A stretch of DNA of 64,000 nt from CAVTWJ01 sp964525605. GTDB lineage: Bacteria; Oederibacteriota; Muellerivitia; Muellerivitales; Muellerivitaceae. How positions within the stretch are numbered: the stretch's first letter is position 1; each line of letters opens with the position of its first letter. The notes below the pieces were generated by a model, which was not told the DNA's origin, did no database searches, and was given only the letters and a program-made list of their open reading frames with translations. Shown piece after piece: positions 52,723-62,778 of this stretch. The stretch is taken from positions 1-64,000 of the forward strand of contig CAZGKT010000001.1 in NCBI GenBank assembly GCA_964525605.1. The letters are read 5' to 3'. Position numbers and translations under genes: made by a program.

Positions 52723-54552
52723 TTAGCGGAGAACAGCAACCCAAATACCGGATGATTCCGACAGACCTATCGATGGATACCAAAGGCCAGAGCTTCCAAC
52801 AAATGCCACTTTGACACCATCTGGTGAAGGTGCAGGTGAATGATGCGATATTTGGGGCCAAATTAATGTTTGAATGAATCCTTGATTGGCGTCTTCTACC
52901 TCAATTTTTTTTGAGGGAAGTAAATACATAGCCTGTCTACCCTTTTCGTCAAAAATGATCTTTTGCCCAAAGTCTAGCCAGGACAAATGTTCTATAGGCA
53001 GGAATGATCTATAAAGTTCATTGGCTTTCGAACCATCAGCCATTGCTGTTTGCAATACAGTTATGTCGTTCTTTTGAGTTTTAAACAAATAACGGGAGGC
53101 ATCGGGTGAAGGAATGACTTCGACCGATGGAAATCCAATTTTTAACTTTCCCCCGGAAGCGGCAATTTGTGCTCTTTCATCATCTGAAAAAAGAGCCTTT
53201 GAGGTTTTAAATTCTTGGTCATAAATATAAGGTCTCTCACAGACGCCATCCACATATGCAATTTGATAACCAGTACCAACCCAAGATGGGGATAAAATGG
53301 GTTTTGCAGAAGTAAAAACCTTCTTTGATTTTCCTGAAGGTAACGAGATCATATTCAGCTGATAACCTTTTGAAGTTTTGAAAACGTACAAAAATTGGTG
53401 GTTCGATTCAGACCAAGGAATTCCACCACTAATGGCTTCAATTCCGATGTGAGTCAATGGCTTAATTTTTCCTTTGCTCAGGTTAAGCAAATATAGATTT
53501 CGGCTGGAACCTTTTTGGATATCGAGAATTGCTGAAGAACCTTGATCAACAAAAGTCGGTGTAAAGAGGCCATCCCCTGCCTGATACTTCACTATTTTAT
53601 TGTCGATGGCCTCTGGATTAATTATTCCCAAATACCAACCATCTTCGTTCTTTTGTGTAAAAGCGATTTTTTTGCTGTCGGGCGTATAGACCATTTGATC
53701 TATCTGGCCATTTAAATTTTGAACTGCGGGCCCCAATTGGACGAGGGAAACCATTGGTTTATTAAATGGATTGGCAGCCAAACCAATGGGAATTAAAAAT
53801 AGAATTGAACCCATTAGACAAAGAGAGCGCAACCAGTTCCCTCTTTGCTCGTCCTTACTTAGGGGCGCAAGAACTAATGCGATCAAAAGTGCTAGCATTG
53901 AAAAAAAACCAGCGATAAGGCTCAAAATTACGAATTGCCCCAAAGTCCACGAGAATAATGAAACAGAAGCTAAAATTAAAGAAGAACCAGCAACATGTAA
54001 ACCAGCAAGCCTTTGATACCTATTTTGAAAATGTGCAATGAGATACCAGAACAAATACATTAATAAAATCATTCCTATTGCAAAAAAGAACAAAAGATTA
54101 TGAATCGGTTCTTTTATGGCAATATTAAATCCAACCAATAATCCGTAAATTCCGGCCAATTGAAGTAAAACGACTTGGGCGATGACCAAAGGAACTTTCC
54201 ATGCATGAACCGAAGTTTTAGTTTTTCGGGCTTCCTCAGAATAAAGGCGAAAAACTTGCATTCGAGCTTGTCCTAAAAGAAGTAAACCAAAGCCAATAAG
54301 AATATAATGAATTCTCAAATTGTGATCGGAAGCAAATTGACTAAACGGGCCCAAGTTAAGCTGTTGCATGCGAAAGAAAACCCCAAATATAAGAAATGCA
54401 AAACCAGCTGCCAGTAGTATTGTGGTCGTTAAAACACGGGAGGCTGCTTTGATCCATGCATTTTCTTTTGGGGACTGTGCAGGAACGACAGTCGCTGATT
54501 CAGGTGTTGGAACCACGGGCACAGCGGTCGGAGCAGATTTAGCTTCAGCCAA
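52723..54552 (-). CDS. Seven-helix membrane protein fused to a TolB-like propeller
   Basis: The 609-residue product has a Pro-rich start, then about seven membrane helices at about 38-265 (VLTTTILLAAGFAFLIFGVF, PLVIAQVVLLQLAGIYGLL, LLFFFAIGMILLMYLFWYLI, others). A PD40 propeller fills the rest (QMVYTPDSKKIAFTQKNEDG, PSWVGTGYQIAYVDG, APSPDGVKVAFVGSSG). TolB-type propellers are normally free in the periplasm, so this membrane fusion is unusual. TTG start behind a near-perfect TAGGAGGAT. Confidence 0.7.
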   Translation of the reverse strand: MAEAKSAPTAVPVVPTPESATVVPAQSPKENAWIKAASRVLTTTILLAAGFAFLIFGVFFRMQQLNLGPFSQFASDHNLRIHYILIGFGLLLLGQARMQVFRLYSEEARKTKTSVHAWKVPLVIAQVVLLQLAGIYGLLVGFNIAIKEPIHNLLFFFAIGMILLMYLFWYLIAHFQNRYQRLAGLHVAGSSLILASVSLFSWTLGQFVILSLIAGFFSMLALLIALVLAPLSKDEQRGNWLRSLCLMGSILFLIPIGLAANPFNKPMVSLVQLGPAVQNLNGQIDQMVYTPDSKKIAFTQKNEDGWYLGIINPEAIDNKIVKYQAGDGLFTPTFVDQGSSAILDIQKGSSRNLYLLNLSKGKIKPLTHIGIEAISGGIPWSESNHQFLYVFKTSKGYQLNMISLPSGKSKKVFTSAKPILSPSWVGTGYQIAYVDGVCERPYIYDQEFKTSKALFSDDERAQIAASGGKLKIGFPSVEVIPSPDASRYLFKTQKNDITVLQTAMADGSKANELYRSFLPIEHLSWLDFGQKIIFDEKGRQAMYLLPSKKIEVEDANQGFIQTLIWPQISHHSPAPSPDGVKVAFVGSSGLWYPSIGLSESSGIWVAVLR

Positions 54553-54586
54553 TTTATCCTCCTAATTCACTACAATATAAATAAGT

Positions 54587-55549
54587 CTAAAAAGCTCTAT
54601 ACTCCAATTGAAAACCAGTGCTGTTTCTTGAGAAAAACGAAAAGGGCAATAGGCCATTCACCCATTGATCCAATTTGCTGGGAACATCCTGTCGGACGGT
54701 TGGTTCACCTTTGATACCCGATAAATCGGCCGTTAATTTAACGGCATCATAATAATTTCCAAGTTGGTCAACAAAACCCAACTCAAAAGCCCTGCTGCCT
54801 GTCAAAACACGGCCGTCAGCGTATGGCTGAATAAAATGGATTATTTCAGCGTCGGTTATCGATGAAGCCTTTTTGTTCAGGACCTTTGATAATTTTTCTT
54901 GAAAAGCGGTTCGGCGTCCGTTCACGACCGACCTTAAAAACTGCTCATAGACCTCATTGATTGTTGTTTGGAGGTACTGCCGTTCCTCTGGCGTCATGGG
55001 CCGACTGAACGAACCCGTATCTTTGAATTTACCGCTTTTGATCGTCTCGAAATTGACCCCTACTTTTTTCAAAAGGGTGGAGACGTCGGGAAACTCGGCG
55101 ATTACGCCAATCGATCCAGTGAGAGTTCCGGGATTAGCTACAATCTTGTCGCAGGCTGACGCGATGTAATAGGCACCAGAGGCCGCTAGACTGGACATAC
55201 TGGCCACGACAATTTTTTTCTTTTCGCGGGCCCGGAGAATTTCTGTATAGATTTCTTGAGAGGGTGCCACAGCGCCACCGGGACTATCCAAGCGAATAAG
55301 AAGTGCATTTTTTGTGCTGTTTTTAAATTTTTTGATACGCCGCACAATATCGTCACTTTCATAAATTGGGCCTTGAATTTCAATTAAGTCGATCTCATTA
55401 TCCCCGGCGAAAAAATCAGAGTTTCCGCGAGAGAAGGTCTTTTGGATTGAATAAATGATAAAAACGAAGGTTAAAAGGCAAAAAAAGCCTAAACTCAACA
55501 AAACATAAAAAATCGTGTGGTTTTTTGGGTGACTGGGGAAAGACTCCAT
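54587..55549 (-). CDS. sppA: Signal peptide peptidase SppA (short type)
   Basis: The 320-residue protein has an N-terminal anchor, LIRLDSPGGAVAPSQEIYTE, the nucleophile Ser in SMSSLAASGAYYIAS, NPGTLTGSIGVI and the catalytic Lys in SGKFKDTGSFSRPMT. Length is that of the short, single-domain form. It degrades cleaved signal peptides in the membrane. Confidence 0.93.
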   Translation of the reverse strand: MESFPSHPKNHTIFYVLLSLGFFCLLTFVFIIYSIQKTFSRGNSDFFAGDNEIDLIEIQGPIYESDDIVRRIKKFKNSTKNALLIRLDSPGGAVAPSQEIYTEILRAREKKKIVVASMSSLAASGAYYIASACDKIVANPGTLTGSIGVIAEFPDVSTLLKKVGVNFETIKSGKFKDTGSFSRPMTPEERQYLQTTINEVYEQFLRSVVNGRRTAFQEKLSKVLNKKASSITDAEIIHFIQPYADGRVLTGSRAFELGFVDQLGNYYDAVKLTADLSGIKGEPTVRQDVPSKLDQWVNGLLPFSFFSRNSTGFQLEYRAF

Positions 55550-55649
55550 TTGTAGATGTTAACAAACCTCTAAAACCGTTGCAATCATTGAAAAAATAGA
55601 CCAAATCATCCTACGGCCTTTGGAGAGGTATAGGGCGAAGGAGAAGGAC

Positions 55650-56093
55650 TTAATCTTTCCAGCGATTGCCGAGGTAAAGACAATTCGCGCTCCATTGATT
55701 ATTTGTACCTTCTAAGATTTCACCTTTAATATCAGGATTAACCGTCAAGTTTTGGAAGTTTTCCAAGAGATGATAATCGGCTCCCTTCAGGACGTTATCC
55801 TGGGTCACGCGAATTTCGTAATCTGAAGTTTTAACTAGAAAATAAAGGTTTAAAACATGCCGATGAAGGTTTGGTGGAATTGAATCTTGGACAATGACTA
55901 ATTTACCTACTTCAATCGTTAACCCGACCTCTTCCTTAAATTCCCGAACCAGTGCCTCAGCCGCAGTTTCACCGTATTCAATTCCGCCCCCGGGAAGCAG
56001 AAAATAACTCTTTCCGTTTTTTTCATGGCGAACAAGAAGTATTTTCCCATCTTGGACCAAGATTCCGGCGACCCGTATCCGAACAGAATTCAT
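55650..56093 (-). CDS. Nudix hydrolase
   Basis: The 147-residue protein carries the Nudix box GGGIEYGETAAEALVREFKE followed by EVGL, a full GX5EX7REUXEEXGU. It hydrolyses a nucleoside-diphosphate-linked substrate, unassigned. It overlaps miaA by 4 bases. Confidence 0.9.
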   Translation of the reverse strand: MNSVRIRVAGILVQDGKILLVRHEKNGKSYFLLPGGGIEYGETAAEALVREFKEEVGLTIEVGKLVIVQDSIPPNLHRHVLNLYFLVKTSDYEIRVTQDNVLKGADYHLLENFQNLTVNPDIKGEILEGTNNQWSANCLYLGNRWKD

Positions 56094-57019
56094 ATTTTCC
56101 TCCCCAACGCTAAAATATTACTGGTAAGCGAATCGATCAGCGTATTCAAGCTTTCGCACGGATTCCTCCGAAACCATTTTATTTTGTGTTGATGACGAAA
56201 CCAGGTCCATTGTCTTTTTGCGTACTGGCGAGTTCGGCGAAACATTTTCTCCAAAGCATCCGATTCGGATATTTTTCCATTCAAGAAATCCAGGGCCTCA
56301 AGGTATCCAATAGCTTTCCAGACGGGAAAGTCCAACGAAACCCCCTCTGACCGCAGTTTCTCGGTTTCACGCAAAATTCCATTTCCCCAAATCGTAGAAC
56401 ATCTTTTCTTTAAAATTTCATCCAGTTGTTCACGAGGGCATTCGATGCCTAAAAGAACCGCATTCATCCCCGTAATCGCGAGCGTACTAAGATCCGAAAT
56501 GGGACTCAGTGCCCTCTCGAGCGCCCGGCAGATCCGGTACTGGTCGTTGACATGAATCTTACCAGCGGATATTGGGTCGACGCTTGCCAGCCAATCATGG
56601 GCGGCAGCCAGGCCTTGGATTTCCACTTTTTTGACGATTTGGGCCCTTAGTTCAGGGTCTACTGCCGGGGCGGTCGGAAGTCCCTCGAGCAAAGCGCGAA
56701 TATAAAAGCCCGATCCTCCAACAACTAACATTCCAATGCCGCGGCTTTTTTTATCGTTGAGAATTCGGGAAGCTTCTCGGGAGAAATCACCAGCGTTCCA
56801 GCTTTCCCTGGGGTTTCGAATTCCGACTAAATGATGTGGAACCTTTTGCTGCCATTCTCGGGAAGGTTGGGCCGTACCGATTTCCACTCCTTTGTAAATC
56901 TGAAATGCATCCGCAGATAGTATTTCATAACCTAACCTTTGGGCTATTAAATATGCAATTTCCGATTTTCCGATTCCGGTGGGACCCACTAAGCAAGGAA
57001 AGGGAGGTTCGATTTCCAT
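56090..57019 (-). CDS. miaA: tRNA dimethylallyltransferase
   Basis: The 309-residue enzyme prenylates A37 of tRNAs reading UNN codons. P-loop GPTGIGKSEIAYLIAQRL (usual GPTAxGKT), LSADAFQIYKGVEIGTAQPS, GGSGFYIRALLEGLP, and the late KRQWTWFRHQ. It lies between mutL and the Nudix gene; miaA-mutL adjacency is common. Confidence 0.95.
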   Translation of the reverse strand: MEIEPPFPCLVGPTGIGKSEIAYLIAQRLGYEILSADAFQIYKGVEIGTAQPSREWQQKVPHHLVGIRNPRESWNAGDFSREASRILNDKKSRGIGMLVVGGSGFYIRALLEGLPTAPAVDPELRAQIVKKVEIQGLAAAHDWLASVDPISAGKIHVNDQYRICRALERALSPISDLSTLAITGMNAVLLGIECPREQLDEILKKRCSTIWGNGILRETEKLRSEGVSLDFPVWKAIGYLEALDFLNGKISESDALEKMFRRTRQYAKRQWTWFRHQHKIKWFRRNPCESLNTLIDSLTSNILALGRKI

Positions 57020-57032
57020 TCAAATTTCTCGC

Positions 57033-58862
57033 TCAATGCCGATCAAATTTTCGATAAAGTTCGGAGAGGGGGATGGAAAGGATCGTGGGCCTGCCATGGG
57101 GGCAGGTAAAAGGAAGGTTGGCATTCCGCATCTGATCAATTAAGCTTTGAATTTGATCAATATTCAGCCGGTCACCCGCCATAACAGCACTGCGGCATGA
57201 AAAAAAAGTGGCCGTCCGTTCTCTAATTTGTTCCATATGGTTCGTGCCACCGGTTCCTCCGATTTCCTTGGAGGTAAGATCTTCAATAAGTTCCCTAAGT
57301 AATGAGCCCAGGTTTTTATTTGCCAGATCCGCAGGCACTGCTCTAATCAGAAATGTGTTTCCTCCAAAAGAAGAGACATCTAAACCAATATCCATCAGGA
57401 TTTCCAGATTGTTGCGCAGCCACTGGGCCTCGCGCGGATTAAGCTCTACTGTGACAGGTAATAACAGATGTTGTATTTCCAGATTTTTTTTCTGTATTCC
57501 CATCATCAATTTTTCATAGTTTAAACGCTCATGAACGGTGTGCTGGTCAGCAATAAACATTTCTGAATCAGATTGGAAAACAATGAAGGTATTGAACAAT
57601 TGGCTGAAGTTGTAAAGAGGAAGGTTCGGGTCAATTCGCCTAGCCTGAAGGTGATCCGTGGTAAAGTTATGTTCCGGCGAAATATTTTGCCAAGATGCGG
57701 TGCCCAGAGGGTTACTCGGAATAACTTTTTCAACCGTGCTAATTTGAAAAGGGCTGCTAGATTCCCAAACAACGGAGGTTTGGGAATCAGGTTCCGGAGG
57801 TGTGGCCCAAATCGTTGATGCTTTCCCTGTAGTTGGAAAGGCGGTTAACTTTTGAACTTCAGGAGTCGTTAATAGGGCCCCCCGAACCGCTCTGACAATC
57901 GCATCATAGACTTCACGATCCCGAGCGAATTTCACTTCTCTCTTGGTGGGATGAACGTTTATATCCACTAATTCGGTGGGCATTTCAATAAAAATGATAG
58001 AAATGGGAAAACGCCGGGTCGGCAGCATGGTGTGAAACCCCGTCATGACCGCGTGGCTAAGGGCGGGGTTAGAAATCCAACGTTTATTTACAAAAAAAAG
58101 CATGTTTTCCCTAGTGTGTTTGGTGACAGTTGGCGCGCTGACTGCGCCGGTAATTTTTATTTTGCCCCCTTGCCAATCCATGGGAATCAGATTTTGGGCA
58201 GTGTCCTTTCCTAAAATTTGGAAGAGTCGGCCTTTAAAATCACTAGGTGGGGCATTGAGGATCGTTTTTCCTTCCATCTGTAACTTGAACCCAATCTGAG
58301 GATTGGCAAGTGCGTAGGTACTCAACACTAGCAAAATGTGGCTTTCCTCTGTGGATTGCTTTTTCATGAATTTCAGTCGTGCAGGGGTATTGAAAAACAA
58401 ATTTGAAATGGACAGGGTTGTTCCGATTGGCCTTCCTATATCGGTTTCGGCGGGTTTTCCACCGCCCTTAACTTTGATTTGAAAACCTACAATGGATTTA
58501 TTAAAGCGCGTGGTCATCTCAAATTGCGATACGGACGCGATTGAGGCTAGGGCCTCACCCCGAAAACCGAAAGTGTTCAAATGCAAAAGATCCTGCACGG
58601 TATGAATTTTACTAGTTGTGTGTTTTTGAATGGCAAGTTTAGCGTCTTCTCGGTTCATCCCTTCCCCATCGTCCGCGACCTTGATAAGGCTTAACCCGCC
58701 GTCCAGTATTTCCACATCTACCCAGGTGGCTCCGGCATCGAGTGCGTTTTCCACGAGTTCTTTCACCACTGAAGCCGGTCGCTCCACTACCTCCCCCGCC
58801 GCGATCTGATTGATTACTTTTTCGTCGAGCGCTTTGATTTTAGCTTTGTCTTTTTGTCCCAT
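57033..58862 (-). CDS. mutL: DNA mismatch repair protein MutL (endonuclease type)
   Basis: The 609-residue protein has the GHKL ATPase: AAGEVVERPASVVKELVENA, DDGEGMN, TFGFRGEALASIASV. The C-terminal endonuclease motif DQHTVHERLNYE fits DQHA(X)2E(X)4E with Thr for Ala, and CPHGRPTILSI and SCRSAVMAGDRLN are also present. It therefore likely nicks DNA itself, as in bacteria without MutH. ATG 58862 is chosen. mutS is not in the window. Confidence 0.95.
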   Translation of the reverse strand: MGQKDKAKIKALDEKVINQIAAGEVVERPASVVKELVENALDAGATWVDVEILDGGLSLIKVADDGEGMNREDAKLAIQKHTTSKIHTVQDLLHLNTFGFRGEALASIASVSQFEMTTRFNKSIVGFQIKVKGGGKPAETDIGRPIGTTLSISNLFFNTPARLKFMKKQSTEESHILLVLSTYALANPQIGFKLQMEGKTILNAPPSDFKGRLFQILGKDTAQNLIPMDWQGGKIKITGAVSAPTVTKHTRENMLFFVNKRWISNPALSHAVMTGFHTMLPTRRFPISIIFIEMPTELVDINVHPTKREVKFARDREVYDAIVRAVRGALLTTPEVQKLTAFPTTGKASTIWATPPEPDSQTSVVWESSSPFQISTVEKVIPSNPLGTASWQNISPEHNFTTDHLQARRIDPNLPLYNFSQLFNTFIVFQSDSEMFIADQHTVHERLNYEKLMMGIQKKNLEIQHLLLPVTVELNPREAQWLRNNLEILMDIGLDVSSFGGNTFLIRAVPADLANKNLGSLLRELIEDLTSKEIGGTGGTNHMEQIRERTATFFSCRSAVMAGDRLNIDQIQSLIDQMRNANLPFTCPHGRPTILSIPLSELYRKFDRH

Positions 58863-58967
58863 GGAAAGAACAACCAACTTTCAGAATTGATGTCGAAAAA
58901 AGAAGTGACTAATGACTAAAAGTTTATGTTATTCAAGCGGCGATTTGAAGAGGAGAAGAGCCAAATG

Positions 58968-60536
58968 TCACAGCTTCAGTGAAATAACCTCGTAAATCTG
59001 AACCTTCGTGCTTTTGCCCTTCAATTGGACGGGGGAAAGTTTTTTTATTTCAGCTTTACCTTCTAAAGCTGAGAGAGTCGATTCGGTTATAAAGACCTGG
59101 TTTCTCTCGGTTTCGCCCTCGACTCGGGAGGCAACATTGACCATATCGCCTATAGCCGTGTATTCCATACGGCGTTCACTTCCAATGTTTCCAACAATGG
59201 CTTCGCCTGTATTGATGCCAAACCCAACTTCTAAAGGGGGCTTTCCTTCTTTTTTCCATTTTTCGTTTAATTCAGAAAGCTTGGTTCGCATTTCCAAGGC
59301 GGATTTGACAGCTTGCAAAGAACTATTTTTGAGTTCCAATGGCGCACCATAAATGGCCATGATGGCATCTCCGATGAATTTGTCGAGTGTGCCTTGGTTC
59401 GCGAATATAACTTCCGACATGGCGCTAAAATATTCGTTGAGAATTCCTACCACGGTTTCTACCGGTTCTCTTTCAGCCATTGGAGTAAATCCGCGTATAT
59501 CACAGAACAACACTGAGATTTTTTTCTTCTCTCCGCCCAGTGCTAAATTCACAGTCCCTTTTTGAACCATCTCGTCCACTAAATTTGGTGAAAGATAACG
59601 TTGGAGGGAGGTTCTTAGCCGTTCTTCTCGTCTTACATCGTCGAAAAGTTTTGCGTTGGTAATTGCAACTGCAGCTTGATTGGCAAAAGCCGAAAGAAAA
59701 TACATGTCTTCTTCATTGAATGTTGCTGTGCCTTCGGCTTTATCGACGTAGATAACTCCCACAATGGTATCGCGTTCCCAAATCGGAACGCAAATCACCG
59801 AGGACAATGGGAGTGCTTTGAGGCTATCCCGGTTTGAAAAACGGACATCATGGGACGCATCTAAAACTAAAACGGGTACCCGTTCTTTCAAAACCGTATC
59901 GACAATAGTTTGGCTGTAAGGGGCAGTTGCTTCGGCTGGAGTTAAGGCATGGGTCGCAACCGGTTTTAGATCACCCCCCTTTTCTCTCAAAAGGAGAAAA
60001 CCCCGATTTGCCTGCATGACCTTAATAGCCATGGCCATGATGATGGAAAGAAGTGTCTTTAGCTCAAGTACAGAATTAACGATGTTTCCGACTTCATAAA
60101 GGGTAAGTAGTTTTTTATGCGCCAACTCATCGATTTTGAGTAATTTTTCATCCCCGTCCGCCTTCCCCAATTCCAGCGCAAAACGAATTCGGGTTCCCCC
60201 TAACGAAATCACATCCTGATTGCGAAGTGGACTTTCAGTTACCCGTTGACCATTTAAAAAAGTCCCATTGGTGCTTCCAAGGTCCCGGAGGCTTATTCCA
60301 CCCATGCCTAAAAGAATCTGGCAATGCTGGCGTGAAACTAGAGGGTCAGATACGACAATTTCACAAGTATTGGATCGACCCATAGTTGTTGTTGGACGAT
60401 TAACCTTAAAAACAGAACCCTGTTCAGGTCCTGCCAGAACAGTTAAGGTTATTTGGGGTTTCCCAGAAGATTTAGCGGCGGTTAGAACAATCCGTCCAGG
60501 AGGAATGGATTCGCTAGGAAGCGGTGAACTCATCAA
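58968..60536 (-). CDS. FHA-GAF-class III adenylate cyclase
   Basis: 522 residues. An FHA domain at about 30-122 (MGRSNTCEIV, SRQH, LGSTNGTFLNG) binds phospho-Thr. A GAF domain at about 150-295 follows. The cyclase domain at 325-515 has metal Asp346 (LFCDIRGFT) and Asp390 (DKFIGDAIMAIYG). Adenine-selecting Lys386 and Thr460 (MEYTAIGDMVNVASR), Asn467 and Arg471 complete it. It should make cAMP in response to a small molecule and a phospho-partner. Its start lies 4 bp after the kinase stop. Confidence 0.93.
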   Translation of the reverse strand: MMSSPLPSESIPPGRIVLTAAKSSGKPQITLTVLAGPEQGSVFKVNRPTTTMGRSNTCEIVVSDPLVSRQHCQILLGMGGISLRDLGSTNGTFLNGQRVTESPLRNQDVISLGGTRIRFALELGKADGDEKLLKIDELAHKKLLTLYEVGNIVNSVLELKTLLSIIMAMAIKVMQANRGFLLLREKGGDLKPVATHALTPAEATAPYSQTIVDTVLKERVPVLVLDASHDVRFSNRDSLKALPLSSVICVPIWERDTIVGVIYVDKAEGTATFNEEDMYFLSAFANQAAVAITNAKLFDDVRREERLRTSLQRYLSPNLVDEMVQKGTVNLALGGEKKKISVLFCDIRGFTPMAEREPVETVVGILNEYFSAMSEVIFANQGTLDKFIGDAIMAIYGAPLELKNSSLQAVKSALEMRTKLSELNEKWKKEGKPPLEVGFGINTGEAIVGNIGSERRMEYTAIGDMVNVASRVEGETERNQVFITESTLSALEGKAEIKKLSPVQLKGKSTKVQIYEVISLKL

Positions 60537-60540
60537 GTCC

Positions 60541-62346
60541 TCATTTCTTCAGGGCGTAAATCAGAACGCTGCAATTTGCTATATCAGTGACATAAAGATT
60601 ATTTTCAATATCAGTGGTTAAACCGTAATATTTGGGCGCGATTTTATAGTTACCCTGAGGTGTCCCAAAATCAGTCAAATAATAACCCTCAGAATCGAAA
60701 ATTTGGATTCTCAAATCGCGATCCGTTACAAAGATATTGCGTTTGGTATCGGTGGTCACTCCAATTGGGGCTGCAAATTCACCACGTCCCGTTCCTCTTT
60801 TACCGAATTTGTTTTTAAAAACACCGCGGGCTGAGAATATTTGAACCCGATAATTTTTTTCGTCCACCACCAGGAGATTGCCCGCGACATCCATGGTTAA
60901 ACCGGCAGGGTTATTAAATTCGCCCAAGCGCGCGCCTTGAATCCCAAATTTGTTTAAAACCTTTCCTGCAGGATTAAAGACCCGAATGCGATGATTTCCC
61001 GTATCGGAAACATAAATATTATCTTTATCGTCCAAGGCGATTGCCTGGGGATGGAAAAACCCGCCTGTGCCTATTTCGATTTTTCCGGTTGTAGGTGATG
61101 CGGGCTCACCAAATTTAGTGATAAGTTGCCCCATTTTCCCGATGATTTGAACCGAACAAGTTTTTGCGTCAAGTACCACCAGGTTACCCCCTTGATCAAC
61201 ACTTAGGGAAACCGGCATCAGAAAACTTACATCTTTCGATTCATTGGTGTCCTTTCCGAATTTTCCAACGCCATAAAGAAATTTACCTTCAAAATCGAAG
61301 ACTTGAACATTACATTTCATGGAGTCGCAAACATAGACACGTTTTTGTGGGTCTACAGCAACGGAGACGGGTGAAATAAAATTGCCTTCTTCCTTTCCGC
61401 GGGTACCAATCGTGCGAATTAATTTGTAGTGGTACCCCTGATAACGAAGAGTATTGATGTCCCCCGTTTCCTTTGGCAACTTTTTAGCCGCTTCTTGGAT
61501 AATGGTGTGTGTTAGTAATTCTTGGCTTTGATTTCCAACCGTAATAGAGGTGGCCAGAACTGTGGGTTGGATTTTTTCCAAATCCAACTTCATTTCGTTA
61601 GCTGATTGATAACGTTTGGAAATTTCCTTTTGCAAGGCCTTCAAAATGACTGCTTCAAGTTCCTTAGGAATCGCAGAATTGTAGGTGTGGGGTGGCGGGG
61701 CTTCATCTTTCAATATCTTGTTTAAAACCGCCATGGGGACTTCATCGGAAAAGGGAAGTTTTCCGCAAACCATTTCATAGAGAATAACCCCTACCGAGTA
61801 AACATCCGAGGCTGGGATGGGATGTCCCAAGACCTGTTCTTTAGCCATGTAATAAATGGTTCCGCCTATCCCGGCCCCATTCTTCCCCGATTGGATCATA
61901 GCCGTGCCGAAATCTGTGATCTTTGCTTTTCGGTCGGAAGTTAAAAGAATATTGCCGGGCTTTAAATCCCGATGAATAACATTTTTTTCGTGAGCGTATT
62001 GGAGGGCTCCAAGAATCTGCACAATTATATCAACGGCTTCTTTGTAGGTGAGGGTGGTTTCCTGAATTAGTTGGGCAAGATTTTTTCCATCCACGTATTC
62101 CATGACCATGAAAAAAATATTCTCAGCTTTGTCCACAGTCAGTATTTGAACAATATTGGGATGGTCGAGAGAGGCTAAAAGCTTTGGTTCGGCAATAAGA
62201 GTGGTGAATTCTTCCTTTTGATTGTGAGGAATTTTTATGGCTACTTTTTTACCGATCCAGGTATCTTCGGCTAGCCAAACCGTTCCAAAGGTACCGCTGC
62301 CTTTGATCTCGATGAGCTTATATTTGTCGATGGTGCCTTGAAGCAT
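60541..62346 (-). CDS. Ser/Thr protein kinase with C-terminal NHL propeller
   Basis: 601 residues. A Hanks-type kinase at about 8-265: GSGTFG (16-21), Lys38 (VAIK), HRDLKPGN with Asp127, DFG Asp145. The activation-segment end reads GTIYYMAKEQ, not the usual MAPEQ, so the P+1 Pro is Lys169. NHL blades follow from about 320 (GNFISPVSVAVDPQKRVYVC, LGEFNNPAGLTMDVAGNLLV, REFAAPIG-type repeats). No membrane helix links them, unlike PASTA- or most NHL-kinases, so it is probably cytosolic. The FHA-cyclase downstream is the natural partner. Confidence 0.9.
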   Translation of the reverse strand: MLQGTIDKYKLIEIKGSGTFGTVWLAEDTWIGKKVAIKIPHNQKEEFTTLIAEPKLLASLDHPNIVQILTVDKAENIFFMVMEYVDGKNLAQLIQETTLTYKEAVDIIVQILGALQYAHEKNVIHRDLKPGNILLTSDRKAKITDFGTAMIQSGKNGAGIGGTIYYMAKEQVLGHPIPASDVYSVGVILYEMVCGKLPFSDEVPMAVLNKILKDEAPPPHTYNSAIPKELEAVILKALQKEISKRYQSANEMKLDLEKIQPTVLATSITVGNQSQELLTHTIIQEAAKKLPKETGDINTLRYQGYHYKLIRTIGTRGKEEGNFISPVSVAVDPQKRVYVCDSMKCNVQVFDFEGKFLYGVGKFGKDTNESKDVSFLMPVSLSVDQGGNLVVLDAKTCSVQIIGKMGQLITKFGEPASPTTGKIEIGTGGFFHPQAIALDDKDNIYVSDTGNHRIRVFNPAGKVLNKFGIQGARLGEFNNPAGLTMDVAGNLLVVDEKNYRVQIFSARGVFKNKFGKRGTGRGEFAAPIGVTTDTKRNIFVTDRDLRIQIFDSEGYYLTDFGTPQGNYKIAPKYYGLTTDIENNLYVTDIANCSVLIYALKK

Positions 62347-62778
62347 TCAATAACCTCAATATTTCTTGCACAAAGACTTCCGTACCTATCAAAACCTTAT
62401 CAACTCACTTTTTCATATTTTATCAAAGCATTTTCTTCCTGTAACTACCTTCCGATAGGTTCCAGACAGAAATACCTCTTTTTTAACTGTAAAAATTTCC
62501 CTGGAAGTCCTCTCCATAACCATCCAACTGGTTATTAGAGGTACAAGACTATGGCAAGGAATGAATTAAAACAGTTGAAAGTATTTTTGAAACAATGATC
62601 AAATGAAAAACTTCAGATCAAGTGTTCATTAGCAAGTTAAGAGTTGATATTGGAAAACGATGGGGACAAGTATTTCTTTGAACAACCGACCGTAAGCCAA
62701 CTTTTAGACCATTTTACCGAAAGCTGTATATTTCATTTGTTTGTTATTAACAAATCGTTTTTACAAAAACACTTCTTC
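62347..62778. other. AT-rich gap before the kinase gene
   Basis: No gene seen. ATAACCA (62516-62522) and TGGTTAT (62529-62535) form a 7-6-7 inverted repeat upstream of the kinase. TTTGTTATTAACAAA (62740-62754) is a palindrome just past the purM stop, possibly a weak terminator. Confidence 0.5.

Noticed and set aside
57033..58862. MutL lacking its endonuclease motif
   Set aside because: DQHTVHERLNYE and CPHGRP are present, so the endonuclease form is intact.
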